From DUQW01 sp050953825 (GTDB lineage Bacteria; Bacillota_I; Bacilli_A; Acholeplasmatales; Acholeplasmataceae): 64,000 bases of DNA. The notes under the pieces are model-generated. The model ran no database searches, was not told where the DNA came from, and saw only the letters and a list, made by a program, of their open reading frames with translations. Both the position numbers and the translations under genes were made by a program. The stretch spans positions 10,420 through 74,419 of the forward strand of contig JBMNNF010000001.1 in the NCBI GenBank assembly GCA_050953825.1, in the 5' to 3' direction. The first letter of the stretch is position 1. Each line of letters begins with the position of its first letter. Positions 51,972 through 61,699 of the stretch are shown here, piece after piece.

Positions 51972-53171
51972 TTAAACTCTAACAATATTTTTAATAATTT
52001 CAACAGCTTTTTCCATTTGATTAATAGATACATATTCGTATCTTCCGTGATAGTTATAGCCACCCATTCCTAAATTCGGTGTAGCAAGACCTTTATATGT
52101 CAACATTGCTCCATCAGTACCGCCTCTAATTGGTTGAAAGATTGGAGTAACATTAGCCTTTATAATAGCGTTTTTAGCAATCTCTAGAATATATTCTTTA
52201 TCTTTTAGTTTGTATGCCATATTGTAATATTGGTCTTTTAGTTTAACTTCAACTGCCGGATAGTTGTATTTTTGATTGATTTTATTTTTGATGGTTTCAA
52301 AAATTTCTTTTTTTTCTTGGAATTTATCCCAATCAAAATCTCTAATGATATATTCTAAAGTGGCACTTTCGACAGAGCCTTTAGTGGCAGACAAATGATA
52401 AAAGCCTTCGTAACCTTCAGTATTCTCAGGTGATTCATTTGGTAAGTAAGAATTAAATTCCATCGCTATTTTTGTGGCATTGACCATCTTATTTTTAGCA
52501 GTACCAGGATGGATGCTTTTGCCAGTTATTGTAACATTAGCAGCGGCTGCATTGAAGTTTTCACTTTCAATTGATCCCACTCTTCCACCATCAAAAGTAT
52601 AAGCAAAATCCGGATTAAATACTTCTAAATTAAAATGATCAGTTCCACGTCCGATTTCTTCATCAGGCGTAAAAGCAATAAAAATATCACCGTGCAAAAA
52701 ATCTTTATCATTGACGATTTCATGAACAGCTTGCATAATTTCAGCAACACCAGCTTTATCATCAGCACCTAGTAAAGTATTTCCGTCAGTAACGACTAAA
52801 TCATCACCAATAACTTCATTTAAATTAGGAAATTCTTTAGGACTCATTTGATAAAAATCATTTAAAACAATAGTTCCACCATCATAATTTTGAATGATTC
52901 TAGGGTTGACATTAGCTCCAGGGGCATCAAAAGAAGTATCAACATGGGCAATGAATCCAATATTATATGGCGCTTTATTTGTGTTTTTTGGAACTTTTGA
53001 GTAAACATACCCATCTTCACACATATAGGCTTCAAGTCCCATTTCTTTTAACTCCTTAACTAATAACAACGATAAATCTTTTTGTTTTTCAGTTGAAGGG
53101 GAAGTTTTAGAATAAGGGTTTGATTGGGTATCAATTTTAACATAACGTAAAAATTTGTTTAAAACATTCAT
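51972..53171 (-). CDS. pepT: Peptidase T (tripeptide aminopeptidase)
   Basis: 399 residues from the ATG at 53171; another ATG at 53177 directly abuts the AGGAGG ribosome binding site and is less likely. The dinuclear zinc site of M20 peptidases shows as IAHVDTS, LLGADDKAGVA, TPDEEIGRG and AYTFDGG, followed by RGGTDGAMLT near the end. It removes the N-terminal residue from tripeptides in the cytoplasm. It diverges from an ABC exporter pair. The dimerisation domain with SIHPGTAKNKMVNA is intact. Confidence 0.95.
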   Translation of the reverse strand: MNVLNKFLRYVKIDTQSNPYSKTSPSTEKQKDLSLLLVKELKEMGLEAYMCEDGYVYSKVPKNTNKAPYNIGFIAHVDTSFDAPGANVNPRIIQNYDGGTIVLNDFYQMSPKEFPNLNEVIGDDLVVTDGNTLLGADDKAGVAEIMQAVHEIVNDKDFLHGDIFIAFTPDEEIGRGTDHFNLEVFNPDFAYTFDGGRVGSIESENFNAAAANVTITGKSIHPGTAKNKMVNATKIAMEFNSYLPNESPENTEGYEGFYHLSATKGSVESATLEYIIRDFDWDKFQEKKEIFETIKNKINQKYNYPAVEVKLKDQYYNMAYKLKDKEYILEIAKNAIIKANVTPIFQPIRGGTDGAMLTYKGLATPNLGMGGYNYHGRYEYVSINQMEKAVEIIKNIVRV

Positions 53172-53367
53172 CTTCATTCCTCCTGCTGTAAGTATAGCAT
53201 TAAATAGCGGTTTTTTGGCAGATATAACTAAAATGACTTTTAAAATAGTAATAAAATAACTTAATTATGTAATAATTAAAGGTATTGGCTCGATTGAGTA
53301 TTTTATAAATAAAATTATTTATAATATGATAAAATTAAACTGACTAGCAGTCGAGGGGATGACACAA

Positions 53368-55164
53368 ATGATATTCACCAAGCACTTTAGAAAATATTAC
53401 GTAAAATATGGTTATTTACTATTAATCGGTATTCTAGTATTGTTAGCCGTTGATTACTATCAACTAGTAATTCCCGAAGTCACAAGAGATATTATTGGAA
53501 TCTATCGTCGGGCAGATGCTGATATTACTAACGGTATTGTCGTTAGTAAGGATAGTATACTATCACTCGTCTTACCTCATTTGGGCAAGATGTTAATTTT
53601 GCTTGGAATTGTAGCTTTTGGGCGTTTTTTATGGCGCCTTTTTATTTTCGGGACTTCTAGAAAAATTGAAGAAGATATTAGAAATCAAATGTTTGCCCAT
53701 GCCACTAAACTACCTAACTCTTTTTATAGTAAAGAAAAAGTTGGGGGATTAATGACATATTTTATTAATGATCTGGGTGCCATTAGAATGGCTTTTGGCC
53801 CAGGATTAATGATGATTGTTGATGGCGTATTTTTAGGTGGTCTAACATTATATAAAATGTTTAATATAGATGTTAAATTAACCTTATATGCATTCATTCC
53901 GATGATCGCTTTAGCCATCTTGATGTTTTTCTTAAGAAAATCAATGCAACATCGATTTAAAGAAAGACAACAATCATTTGAAGATATGAGTGACTATGTT
54001 CAAGAAAATCTTTCAGGGATTGCAGTTATTAAGGCATATGTTAAAGAAATTTCTAGTGCCCTTAGATTTGAATATCGTACTAAAGATTTTTATAATAAAA
54101 ATATTGCTTTTGTGAGACAAAGATTATATTTCCAAATGGCAATCACTATTGCTATTAATGTGGTAATGTTTACTTTAATGGGATATGGTGGTTATTTAGC
54201 AATAAATCATACACTACAAGCGGAACAGTTGTTTGAATATATTTCATATTTTGGGACGTTAACTTGGCCAGTAATGGCACTAGTAAGAGTGATTACTGTT
54301 AGTAGTCAAGCTAAAGCTAGTGCCCAAAGAATTGGTGTATTTTTAGATGCCGAAATTGAAGTTAATGATAATTTAGCTGTAGAAACTCCACCATTGAAGG
54401 GTTCAATTACTGCTAAGAATTTAACGTTTGCCTATCCTGATGATCCAGATACTTTAATATTAGAAGATGTTTCTTTTGAGATTAATAAAGGAGAAATGGT
54501 AGGTATTTTAGGTAGAACCGGATCAGGCAAAACCACTTTAGTTGATTTATTATTAAGAGTATATAATGTTGAACTAGGAACTATATATATGGATGAAAAT
54601 GATATTATGACTATCCCATTAAAACAACTACGAGATAGTGTTGGATATGTTCCACAAGATAACTTTTTATTTTCGGATACCATTAAAGCAAATATTGGTT
54701 TTTCTCAAGCTGAAATTGATATTGAAAAAGTTGTTGATGCTGCTAAACTATCAGATGTTTATACCAACATTGTTGAATTTAAAGAAGGGTTTAATACTAT
54801 TTTAGGTGAAAGAGGTGTCACAGTATCCGGTGGTCAAAAACAAAGAATTTCCATTGCTAGAGCTTTGGCTAAAGATCCAACAATCTTAATTTTAGATGAT
54901 TCAGTATCAGCAGTTGATACCAAAACTGAAGAATCAATTATTAAAAACTTATCACAAGTTAGACAAAATAAAACTACCATCTTTATTGCTCACCGTATTT
55001 CTACAGTTAGACATATGGATAAAATTTTATTACTTGATAAAGGTAAAATTGTAGCAGTTGGAAATCATGATGAATTATTAGAAACATCACCACTTTATCA
55101 AGATATGGTGAGATTACAAGCCTTGGAAAATCCTGAAGAGGAAGGCGGTGATCTTGATGCGTGA
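53368..55164 (+). CDS. ABC exporter half-transporter A (degenerate catalytic site)
   Basis: 598 residues from the ATG at 53368, nine bases after GAGGGG; an upstream ATG at 53359 touches that site. A six-helix membrane domain precedes an ATPase domain with Walker A GRTGSGKTT, Q-loop YVPQDNFLF, signature VSGGQKQR and Walker B ILDDSVSAVD. The catalytic position is aspartate (D511) rather than glutamate, as in the degenerate half of heterodimeric exporters (BmrC, LmrC, TM287). Its partner is the next gene. Substrates are probably drugs, lipids or peptides. Confidence 0.92.
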   Translation: MIFTKHFRKYYVKYGYLLLIGILVLLAVDYYQLVIPEVTRDIIGIYRRADADITNGIVVSKDSILSLVLPHLGKMLILLGIVAFGRFLWRLFIFGTSRKIEEDIRNQMFAHATKLPNSFYSKEKVGGLMTYFINDLGAIRMAFGPGLMMIVDGVFLGGLTLYKMFNIDVKLTLYAFIPMIALAILMFFLRKSMQHRFKERQQSFEDMSDYVQENLSGIAVIKAYVKEISSALRFEYRTKDFYNKNIAFVRQRLYFQMAITIAINVVMFTLMGYGGYLAINHTLQAEQLFEYISYFGTLTWPVMALVRVITVSSQAKASAQRIGVFLDAEIEVNDNLAVETPPLKGSITAKNLTFAYPDDPDTLILEDVSFEINKGEMVGILGRTGSGKTTLVDLLLRVYNVELGTIYMDENDIMTIPLKQLRDSVGYVPQDNFLFSDTIKANIGFSQAEIDIEKVVDAAKLSDVYTNIVEFKEGFNTILGERGVTVSGGQKQRISIARALAKDPTILILDDSVSAVDTKTEESIIKNLSQVRQNKTTIFIAHRISTVRHMDKILLLDKGKIVAVGNHDELLETSPLYQDMVRLQALENPEEEGGDLDA

Positions 55165-56971
55165 TTATGATGATTTAGATATTGTTAGAACAACATCTGA
55201 TAAACATTTATTCAAAAACTTGATGAAATATCTGCGTCCTAATATTGGTAAATTTATGCTAGGGATTTTACTAATGTTTATCACACTAGCCGTCGATTTA
55301 CTGCCAAACTTCTTCATGGGTAAAACGATCGATATTATTGTTGATGAAGTATTGGCGAAAGATGTTAAAATGAATTTCATTTTGGGCTTTATTGGCATTA
55401 TGGTTTTAATTTTAATTATTGGAGTAACCTTAAACTATTTCCAAACTATAATCATGGAAAAGTTAGGACAAACGATCGTTTTAGATATTAGAAAAGATTC
55501 ATTTGAAAAAGTTCAAAGTTTATCAGCTAATCAACACAATAAAGTACCTGTTGGAAAATTTGTTACTAGAATTACCAACGATACGGCTGCCTTATCTGAA
55601 ATGTTTTCAGACATTCTCATTAACTTATTACGCAGTTCGTTATTCTTAGTCTTTAGTTTAGTTATTTTATTTATTTATAACTGGCGATTAACTTTAATTA
55701 TTTTAGGAATTATTCCTTTCGTCGTTTTATCGATGTTTACTTTTAAACATTTATCAAGAAAAGCCTATCGAAGAACTAAGACTAATGTTGGTATCGTTAA
55801 TGCCTTCTTATCTGAAAACTTATCTGGTATGAAAGTTACTCAAATATTTAATCAAGAAGAAAAGAAAAAAGAAGAGTTCAATTACCACAGTAAAGAGTTA
55901 AGAAAGAGTTATTTAAAAGAGGTCCTTATTTTTGGTGTGTTTCGACCAATGATTTTTGTTTTCTCGACTTTAGGGTCAATTACTTTATTTTATTTTGCGG
56001 CTAGAGAAATGGCTTCAGGAGTTATGACAATTGGTTCACTACTAGCTTACTCACTCTATTTAGGCAATTTCTTTAGACCTATTGAAGAACTAGCAGATCA
56101 ATATAACGTTCTACAAGGAGCATTTGCTAGTGCCGAAAAAATCTTTGACGTGTTGGAAACCAAACCGGAAATTGTTGATGCTGAAGATGCTATTGAACTA
56201 GAAACGTTTACTGGGCATATTGAATTTAAAAATGTTTGGTTTCAATATATTCCAGATGAATGGGTATTAAAGGATGTATCATTTGAAGTCAAACCAAATG
56301 AAACTATTGCCTTTGTAGGAGCTACTGGTAGTGGCAAAACAACCATCTTAAGTTTAATAGTTAGAAATTATGATATACAAGCGGGTGAGATCTTAATTGA
56401 TGGCATTGATATTAGAAAGATTAAAATATCATCACTTCGCAGACACGTGGGACAAATGTTACAAGATGTATTCTTGTTTAACGCAACCATTAGAGAAAAC
56501 ATTACTTTATTTGATGATTCAATCTCATTAGATGAAGTTAAGAAGGCAGCAGAATATGTTGGCGCTAACGAATTTATTGAAAAACTACCTAATCAATATG
56601 AACATATGGTTTTAGAGAGAGGCAATAACTTTTCAGCCGGTCAAAGACAATTAATTTCATTTGCTAGAGCCTTACTCTATAATCCAAGTTTAATGATTTT
56701 AGATGAGGCAACTGCTAACATTGATTCTGAAACCGAAGTGTTAATTCAAGAATCCATGGTTAAATTGATGAACATCTCAACAGCAATTGTGGTTGCGCAT
56801 CGCTTATCAACAATTCAACATAGTGATAGAATTATAGTAATGAGTGCTGGTGAAATCGTAGAAACTGGTAATCATTTCGAATTATTAAAACAAAAAGGAC
56901 ATTATCATAAATTGTACGAAATACAATTTGAAAGTGAGGGAAAACATGATAAGAAAAGACAAAATTACTAA
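55157..56971 (+). CDS. ABC exporter half-transporter B (canonical catalytic site)
   Basis: 604 residues from the ATG at 55157, overlapping half-transporter A by eight bases. Six transmembrane helices are followed by Walker A GATGSGKTT, Q-loop MLQDVFLF, an unusual signature FSAGQRQL, and Walker B MILDEATANID with canonical glutamate E517. With the A partner it makes the asymmetric pair of BmrCD/LmrCD type. Its 3' end overlaps tldD by 26 bases, coupling export to a peptide-processing protease. Confidence 0.92.
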   Translation: MRDYDDLDIVRTTSDKHLFKNLMKYLRPNIGKFMLGILLMFITLAVDLLPNFFMGKTIDIIVDEVLAKDVKMNFILGFIGIMVLILIIGVTLNYFQTIIMEKLGQTIVLDIRKDSFEKVQSLSANQHNKVPVGKFVTRITNDTAALSEMFSDILINLLRSSLFLVFSLVILFIYNWRLTLIILGIIPFVVLSMFTFKHLSRKAYRRTKTNVGIVNAFLSENLSGMKVTQIFNQEEKKKEEFNYHSKELRKSYLKEVLIFGVFRPMIFVFSTLGSITLFYFAAREMASGVMTIGSLLAYSLYLGNFFRPIEELADQYNVLQGAFASAEKIFDVLETKPEIVDAEDAIELETFTGHIEFKNVWFQYIPDEWVLKDVSFEVKPNETIAFVGATGSGKTTILSLIVRNYDIQAGEILIDGIDIRKIKISSLRRHVGQMLQDVFLFNATIRENITLFDDSISLDEVKKAAEYVGANEFIEKLPNQYEHMVLERGNNFSAGQRQLISFARALLYNPSLMILDEATANIDSETEVLIQESMVKLMNISTAIVVAHRLSTIQHSDRIIVMSAGEIVETGNHFELLKQKGHYHKLYEIQFESEGKHDKKRQNY

Positions 56972-58325
56972 AATTTTAGAAGCCGGGGTTCAAACTGGTG
57001 CTGATTTCGCTGAAATATTTTTAGAAAACACCATTTCTAACTCAATGAGAGCGATGTCAGGTGAAGTTGAACAGGCGTCAACTAGTGAATCTTATGGTGC
57101 TGGAATTAGATTAATTTCTGGAATTGATGAAGTATATGGTTATACTAATGACACATCATTTGAGTCACTTTTGAAATTAGCCACTGACTTATCAAAATCT
57201 TTTAACGGCGAACCAGGTGTGGTTTTACCACTTGGTAATGAAAGACCATATGAAGTTAACGTTAAAAGAAGAATGGGTGATGTTTCAAATGAAGAAAGAA
57301 AAGAAATTCTTCAAAGAATTTCCAAAAGAATTAAAGACTATGATTCGAAAATAGTTCAAGGAATTATGAATTTATCGGAAAGTGAACAAATTGTATTGAT
57401 TGCGAATAATCGTGGAGTTTATCAAACTGACTTCCGTCCATACATTCGTGTGGCATTAACAGCAGTAGCCAAAGATGAAACCGGAATGCAAGATGCTTAT
57501 GAAGGACCTGGTGCTAGAGCGGGTTTTGAATTTATTGACTCAATAAATTTAGAAGAAATAGCCGATGATGTATCAGCCGCTGCAATTAGAACGTTAAGTG
57601 CTGATCGAATTAAACCACAAACGATGACGGTTGTCTTAAACAATGGATTTGGCGGTGTGATTTTTCATGAAGCTTGCGGTCATCCACTAGAAGCGAGTTC
57701 AGTTTCTAAAGGCTTATCACCATTTGTTGGTAAAATTGGTGAAGCTGTTGCTAGCGAAGTGGTAACTGCTTACGATGACGGGACGATTGCTGGAGCTTGG
57801 GGTGGAATGAATACTGATGATGAAGGAAATGCTCCGCAAAAGAATTTATTAATTGAAAATGGGATTTTAAGAAACTATTTAGTTGACTATCGTAATGGCA
57901 AGAGAATGAATATGGAGCCAAATGGTTCATCGAGAAGACAATCATATAAATATTCACCGACTTCAAGAATGAACTCAACTTATATTGCTGCGGGTGAATC
58001 TAAATTTGAAGACTTAATTAAAAATACTGAATACGGATTATTCGCTAAAAAGTTAGGTGGTGGATCAGTTAACCCGGCTACTGGTGAATTTAATTTTTCA
58101 GTTATGGAAGGTTATTACATTCGTGACGGTAAAATTGCTGAACCAGTAAAAGGAGCAATGTTAATTGGTTACGGCGGAGAAATATTAAAACATATCGATA
58201 TGGTTGCTGATAATTTATCATTATCTCAAGGGATGTGTGGTGCTGCCAGTGGGTCAATTCCAGTTGATGTTGGACAACCAGCAATTAGAGTCAGAGATAT
58301 GACGGTTGGCGGAGGTGGTCAATAA
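56946..58325 (+). CDS. tldD: TldD-like metalloprotease subunit
   Basis: 459 residues from the ATG at 56946 (GAGGG five bases upstream). The zinc-binding HEACGH (H241, E242, H246) in FHEACGHPLEASS is the TldD signature, and NGSSRRQSYKYSPTSRMNSTYI and VNPATGEFNF are typical conserved blocks. TldD and TldE form a hollow heterodimer that degrades unfolded peptides and matures RiPPs such as microcin B17. It overlaps the ABC exporter gene by 26 bases and tldE by one base (TAATG). Confidence 0.95.
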   Translation: MIRKDKITKILEAGVQTGADFAEIFLENTISNSMRAMSGEVEQASTSESYGAGIRLISGIDEVYGYTNDTSFESLLKLATDLSKSFNGEPGVVLPLGNERPYEVNVKRRMGDVSNEERKEILQRISKRIKDYDSKIVQGIMNLSESEQIVLIANNRGVYQTDFRPYIRVALTAVAKDETGMQDAYEGPGARAGFEFIDSINLEEIADDVSAAAIRTLSADRIKPQTMTVVLNNGFGGVIFHEACGHPLEASSVSKGLSPFVGKIGEAVASEVVTAYDDGTIAGAWGGMNTDDEGNAPQKNLLIENGILRNYLVDYRNGKRMNMEPNGSSRRQSYKYSPTSRMNSTYIAAGESKFEDLIKNTEYGLFAKKLGGGSVNPATGEFNFSVMEGYYIRDGKIAEPVKGAMLIGYGGEILKHIDMVADNLSLSQGMCGAASGSIPVDVGQPAIRVRDMTVGGGGQ

Positions 58326-59635
58326 TGTATCAAAAATGGATCAAACGAGGACTTGAAAAAGGAATAACTGATTTAGAAATTTACGCAGTCTTAACTAAAG
58401 ATTTGTCGCTTTCAATTTATAAAGGAAAAGTAGAAGAATATACTAAAAGTGAATTACACGAAGTTTCAATTCGTGGAATTTATGATGCAAAGTTTACTAC
58501 AGTTTATGCTGAAAATTTATCTGATGATAATATTGATAAACTTTTAGATAAATTGATTGAAAATGCCAAAAGCATTACGATTGAAGAACCGGCCATTATT
58601 TATGAAGGCTCTAAAAGTTATCCAGAAGTTATCGATTCGGTTTATGATTTTGATAATGTTCCTTTTGAAGAGAAAGTAGAATACTTATTAAAATTAGAAA
58701 GTGAAATTAAAAAATGTGAATTTGTTTCTCAAGTCGAAAGTACTAATTATGGCGAAACTTATGTGGAAACTCATTTAGTTAACTCCAAGGGATTAAATTT
58801 ATCAAGAACTAAATCGTATGCGTATGGCTATGGTTTTGGGGTTTTCCAAAAAAACGGCGATATTAAGACAGCCTATAAAATCAAAGTAGTTAAAGATTTT
58901 AAAGATTTTGACCCTATTGAACAAGCTAAAGAAACTATTGAAGAGGGGGTTAATAAATTAGGCGGATTAGAAATTAATTCAGGAACTTATCCAGTAGTAT
59001 TTTCTAATGAAAAATTTGCTAATCTATTAAGTGCTTTTTCATCAATTTTTAGTGGATTAGCTGCTCATAGAAAAATGAGCGCTTTAGTTGAAAAAGTAGG
59101 AGAAAAAATAGCTTTAGATTCAATTAATTTAATTGACGATCCATTATCAAAAGAAGCGATTTTTCAATATGCATTTGATGATCAAGGGGTGGCATGCCGC
59201 ACTAAAAAAATCGTTGAAAATGGCGTCTTTAAGGGATTTGTTCACGATTTAAAAACCGCAGCCATCTTTAATGAAGAACCAACCGGAAATAGTTTTGGTG
59301 GTAGAATATCATTTACCAATTTTTACTTAAAACCAGGCAATCAATCTTTTGATGAATTAATCGCTCCAATTGAAGATGGTTTATATATTACTGAATTAGC
59401 CGGTTTACACGCTGGTGTTCAACCTATTTCAGGATCATTTAACTTACAAGCCGGAGGATTTAAAATCATAAATGGTAAGGTTGATCATCCAGTTAAAATG
59501 ATTGTAGTATCAGGGAACTTTTTTGAAATTTTAAATTCAATTGAAGGTCTTGGAAGTGATTTAAAGATTTCTGAACTTAATGGTTATGGAAGTCCAAGTG
59601 TTTATGTTGGAAAGCTTGCAATTGGTGGAAAATAA
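58325..59635 (+). CDS. TldE/PmbA-like partner of TldD
   Basis: 436 residues. It has the TldD/PmbA fold (SIRGIYDAKFTTVYAENLSDDN; FSNEKFANLLSAFSSIFSG; GSFNLQAGGF) but no HExxxH, so it is the non-catalytic partner TldE. GGAGGTGG precedes the ATG, inside the end of tldD. The pair is translated from a single overlap junction, fitting the 1:1 heterodimer. The operon ends here, with an AT palindrome after the stop. Confidence 0.92.
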   Translation: MYQKWIKRGLEKGITDLEIYAVLTKDLSLSIYKGKVEEYTKSELHEVSIRGIYDAKFTTVYAENLSDDNIDKLLDKLIENAKSITIEEPAIIYEGSKSYPEVIDSVYDFDNVPFEEKVEYLLKLESEIKKCEFVSQVESTNYGETYVETHLVNSKGLNLSRTKSYAYGYGFGVFQKNGDIKTAYKIKVVKDFKDFDPIEQAKETIEEGVNKLGGLEINSGTYPVVFSNEKFANLLSAFSSIFSGLAAHRKMSALVEKVGEKIALDSINLIDDPLSKEAIFQYAFDDQGVACRTKKIVENGVFKGFVHDLKTAAIFNEEPTGNSFGGRISFTNFYLKPGNQSFDELIAPIEDGLYITELAGLHAGVQPISGSFNLQAGGFKIINGKVDHPVKMIVVSGNFFEILNSIEGLGSDLKISELNGYGSPSVYVGKLAIGGK

Positions 59636-59697
59636 AAAATATTTTTTATTTTTAAGTATTATGTGATAAACTATTATTGTTAAAAGGAGCTAATGAT

Positions 59698-60228
59698 ATG
59701 AAGAAAAGTGGATTACCAGTTATAATTTTATGTTTACTTGCTATCATTGTGATTTTGAGTTTGGGTACAGTTACTCAAGGAAAACAAGTGGATGTTGCCA
59801 TAGTTCAAGTTGATCGAAGTCAAAAAGAAATTTTAGTTACACCTAGTGGCAAACAAGATATTTTGATATTACCTGAAATATTAAATATAAAAAGAGTTAA
59901 AATTGGTGCATTTAAAGTTGGTGAGCAAATTAGAGATGATTTCCCAGTTATCTATGTTGATCATGATTTCAACAAAATTATGCGGATTACTTTTAATACT
60001 TTATGGGGCGAAAAAATTTATGTTGTCAAATTAATTTTAAGTGAATATATTCAATTTGTTATCGACGGTGAAGTAACTCATATCGCAAGTAAAGAAGCGG
60101 TTGCAGCAATGCAAGGATTTCCTCAAGGAAATTATACTTGGTATATGGATCAAGAATTAACTAAAGAATTTAATTTGGCTACATTAATTAGAGAAAACAA
60201 ACTTTTCTTATATACCTCAACCAGATAA
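59698..60228 (+). CDS. Membrane-anchored protein with Listeria-Bacteroides-type repeat
   Basis: 176 residues from the ATG at 59698, eight bases after AAGGAG. A single N-terminal transmembrane helix (residues 6-24) anchors an extracytoplasmic domain. The C-terminal ~60 residues, ending FPQGNYTWYMDQELTKEFNLATLIRENKLFLY, match the pattern 'G..F..WY.D..LT..F....I......LYA' of InlB B-type (Flg_new) repeats, a module seen on surface proteins. The middle part (about 40-110) is unknown. A monocistronic gene with its own terminator. Confidence 0.65.
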   Translation: MKKSGLPVIILCLLAIIVILSLGTVTQGKQVDVAIVQVDRSQKEILVTPSGKQDILILPEILNIKRVKIGAFKVGEQIRDDFPVIYVDHDFNKIMRITFNTLWGEKIYVVKLILSEYIQFVIDGEVTHIASKEAVAAMQGFPQGNYTWYMDQELTKEFNLATLIRENKLFLYTSTR

Positions 60229-60245
60229 TATTTAATAAATACATG

Positions 60246-60273
60246 AAACAGAAACGTCAAGTTTCTGTTTTTT
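60246..60273 (+). terminator. Terminator before the mgtE pair
   Basis: Arms AAACAGAAAC (60246-60255) and GTTTCTGTTT (60261-60270), loop GTCAA, T run to 60273. Confidence 0.88.
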
Positions 60274-60331
60274 ATAAGTAGATTTTCACTTGCAATTTAT
60301 GATACTATTGTAATAAGAGGGTGATGCTACT

Positions 60332-61699
60332 GTGATTAAAAAATTGCTGTCAGAAAAACTTACCAAAAAAGAATTCCAAAAACAAATTGATGAAATGCAC
60401 GCCTATGATATAGCGACTGATTTATTAGAGTTAGAACAGGGAGAAAGAGAAAAGTTATATCGATATTTATCAGTCGAGCAGATGGCTGAAATTATTACAT
60501 ATCTAGAAGCCGAATTTGCTGCTGACATTCTTGAAGAATTTGATATCGACAGACAAACTGCCATTTTTGACGAGATGACAGTTGATGATGTGGTCGATAT
60601 TCTTCAAGAATATGAAGACGAAGAATTAAGAGATGAAATTATTGAAACTCTTGATGAGGCTGAAGATGTTAAAGAATTTATTAAATATGACGATAATGTT
60701 GTTGGAGCATATATGTCAAATGAATACATATTTATTTATCCAAATATGGATGTCAAAGAAGCGACTACAAGTTTAATCCAACAAGCACCTGATGCTGAAA
60801 CAATTAACTTATTATTCGTAATAGATGAAACAGAAAATTATTTGGGGGCAGTTAATTTAAAAACATTAGTTAAAGCTAGAAGCCCTAAATTAATTGAAGA
60901 AATTATGATCAATATTCCTAGTGTTGGTGATAACTTACCAATTACTGAGGCTATTTTTGATATGAAAAACTATGAGTTATATGAGCTACCTGTAGTAAGT
61001 GATGAAAATAAACTTATCGGAATTTTAACCCTAGATGACGTAATTGATGTCGCTACAGAAGAAGCCGAAGAGGATTTTGCTAGACTGGCTGCCCTACCAA
61101 TAAGTGATAGTAAACATAGTTGGATTAAAACCGCCTTGAAACGTTTGCCATGGCTCATTGTTCTTTTAGTATTATTTATTCCATTAATGTCTTTTTCTGA
61201 GTTAATGATTGCTGGAATTGGTGGGATTGCTATTTTGGCTTTCTTTCAACCGCTAATGTTATCGTCTCCAGGGAATGTTTCAACACAAACATTAGCCGTT
61301 GCCTTAAAAGCGATTTCTAATGAAGGTAGAATGAAGAAAAAAGATGTTTTCAAAGAGTTCATCTCTAGTTTTATGACTGCTATCTTTTTAGGATTAATTA
61401 CCTTTGTTATATCGTTTTTATTTGTCTACTTATTACAACTTGGACTTCCAGAAAGTGCGGGTAGATTTGGTAGGTTAAACACGGCACTTATATTTGGTGT
61501 TATTATTGGTGGTTCTCTAACAATTATTGTTTCAGTTGTTAGTTTATTGGCAATGGGAATTCCTCATTTATTAAAATTATTTAAAATTGATCCGGCAATT
61601 GCTAGTGGTCCATTTATTACTACTTTAATTGACTTATTTGCTACCTTTGTCTACTTTGGTCTAGCAACTCTTATTTTAAAGGGGGTTGGATTAATATGA
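60332..61699 (+). CDS. mgtE: MgtE-type magnesium transporter 1
   Basis: 455 residues from a GTG start after AGAGGGTGA. The N domain (about 1-130, EEFDIDRQTAIFDEM, VDDVVDILQEYEDEE), two CBS domains (about 130-250, LIGILTLDDVIDV) and five transmembrane helices follow the MgtE plan. In the pore region, PGNVSTQT stands where the family has GN.GTQS, a deviation, while the pore aspartate in TLIDLF is kept. It forms a Mg2+-gated channel. A tandem paralogue overlaps its stop by four bases. Confidence 0.93.
   Translation: MIKKLLSEKLTKKEFQKQIDEMHAYDIATDLLELEQGEREKLYRYLSVEQMAEIITYLEAEFAADILEEFDIDRQTAIFDEMTVDDVVDILQEYEDEELRDEIIETLDEAEDVKEFIKYDDNVVGAYMSNEYIFIYPNMDVKEATTSLIQQAPDAETINLLFVIDETENYLGAVNLKTLVKARSPKLIEEIMINIPSVGDNLPITEAIFDMKNYELYELPVVSDENKLIGILTLDDVIDVATEEAEEDFARLAALPISDSKHSWIKTALKRLPWLIVLLVLFIPLMSFSELMIAGIGGIAILAFFQPLMLSSPGNVSTQTLAVALKAISNEGRMKKKDVFKEFISSFMTAIFLGLITFVISFLFVYLLQLGLPESAGRFGRLNTALIFGVIIGGSLTIIVSVVSLLAMGIPHLLKLFKIDPAIASGPFITTLIDLFATFVYFGLATLILKGVGLI

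Noticed and set aside
55148..55157. Longer start (GTG at 55148) for the second ABC half-transporter, and similar upstream starts at 5764, 53177 and 53359
   Set aside because: In each case the upstream codon touches the Shine-Dalgarno with no spacer, while an in-frame ATG 6-9 bases further on has proper spacing.
59632..59649. ATAAAAAATATTTTTTAT palindrome after tldE as a terminator
   Set aside because: Perfect palindrome, but only A-T pairs and no loop, so it is too weak to call.
60229..60331. M-box magnesium riboswitch upstream of mgtE
   Set aside because: The gap is 103 bases and contains only a simple terminator and a short leader, not enough for an M-box.
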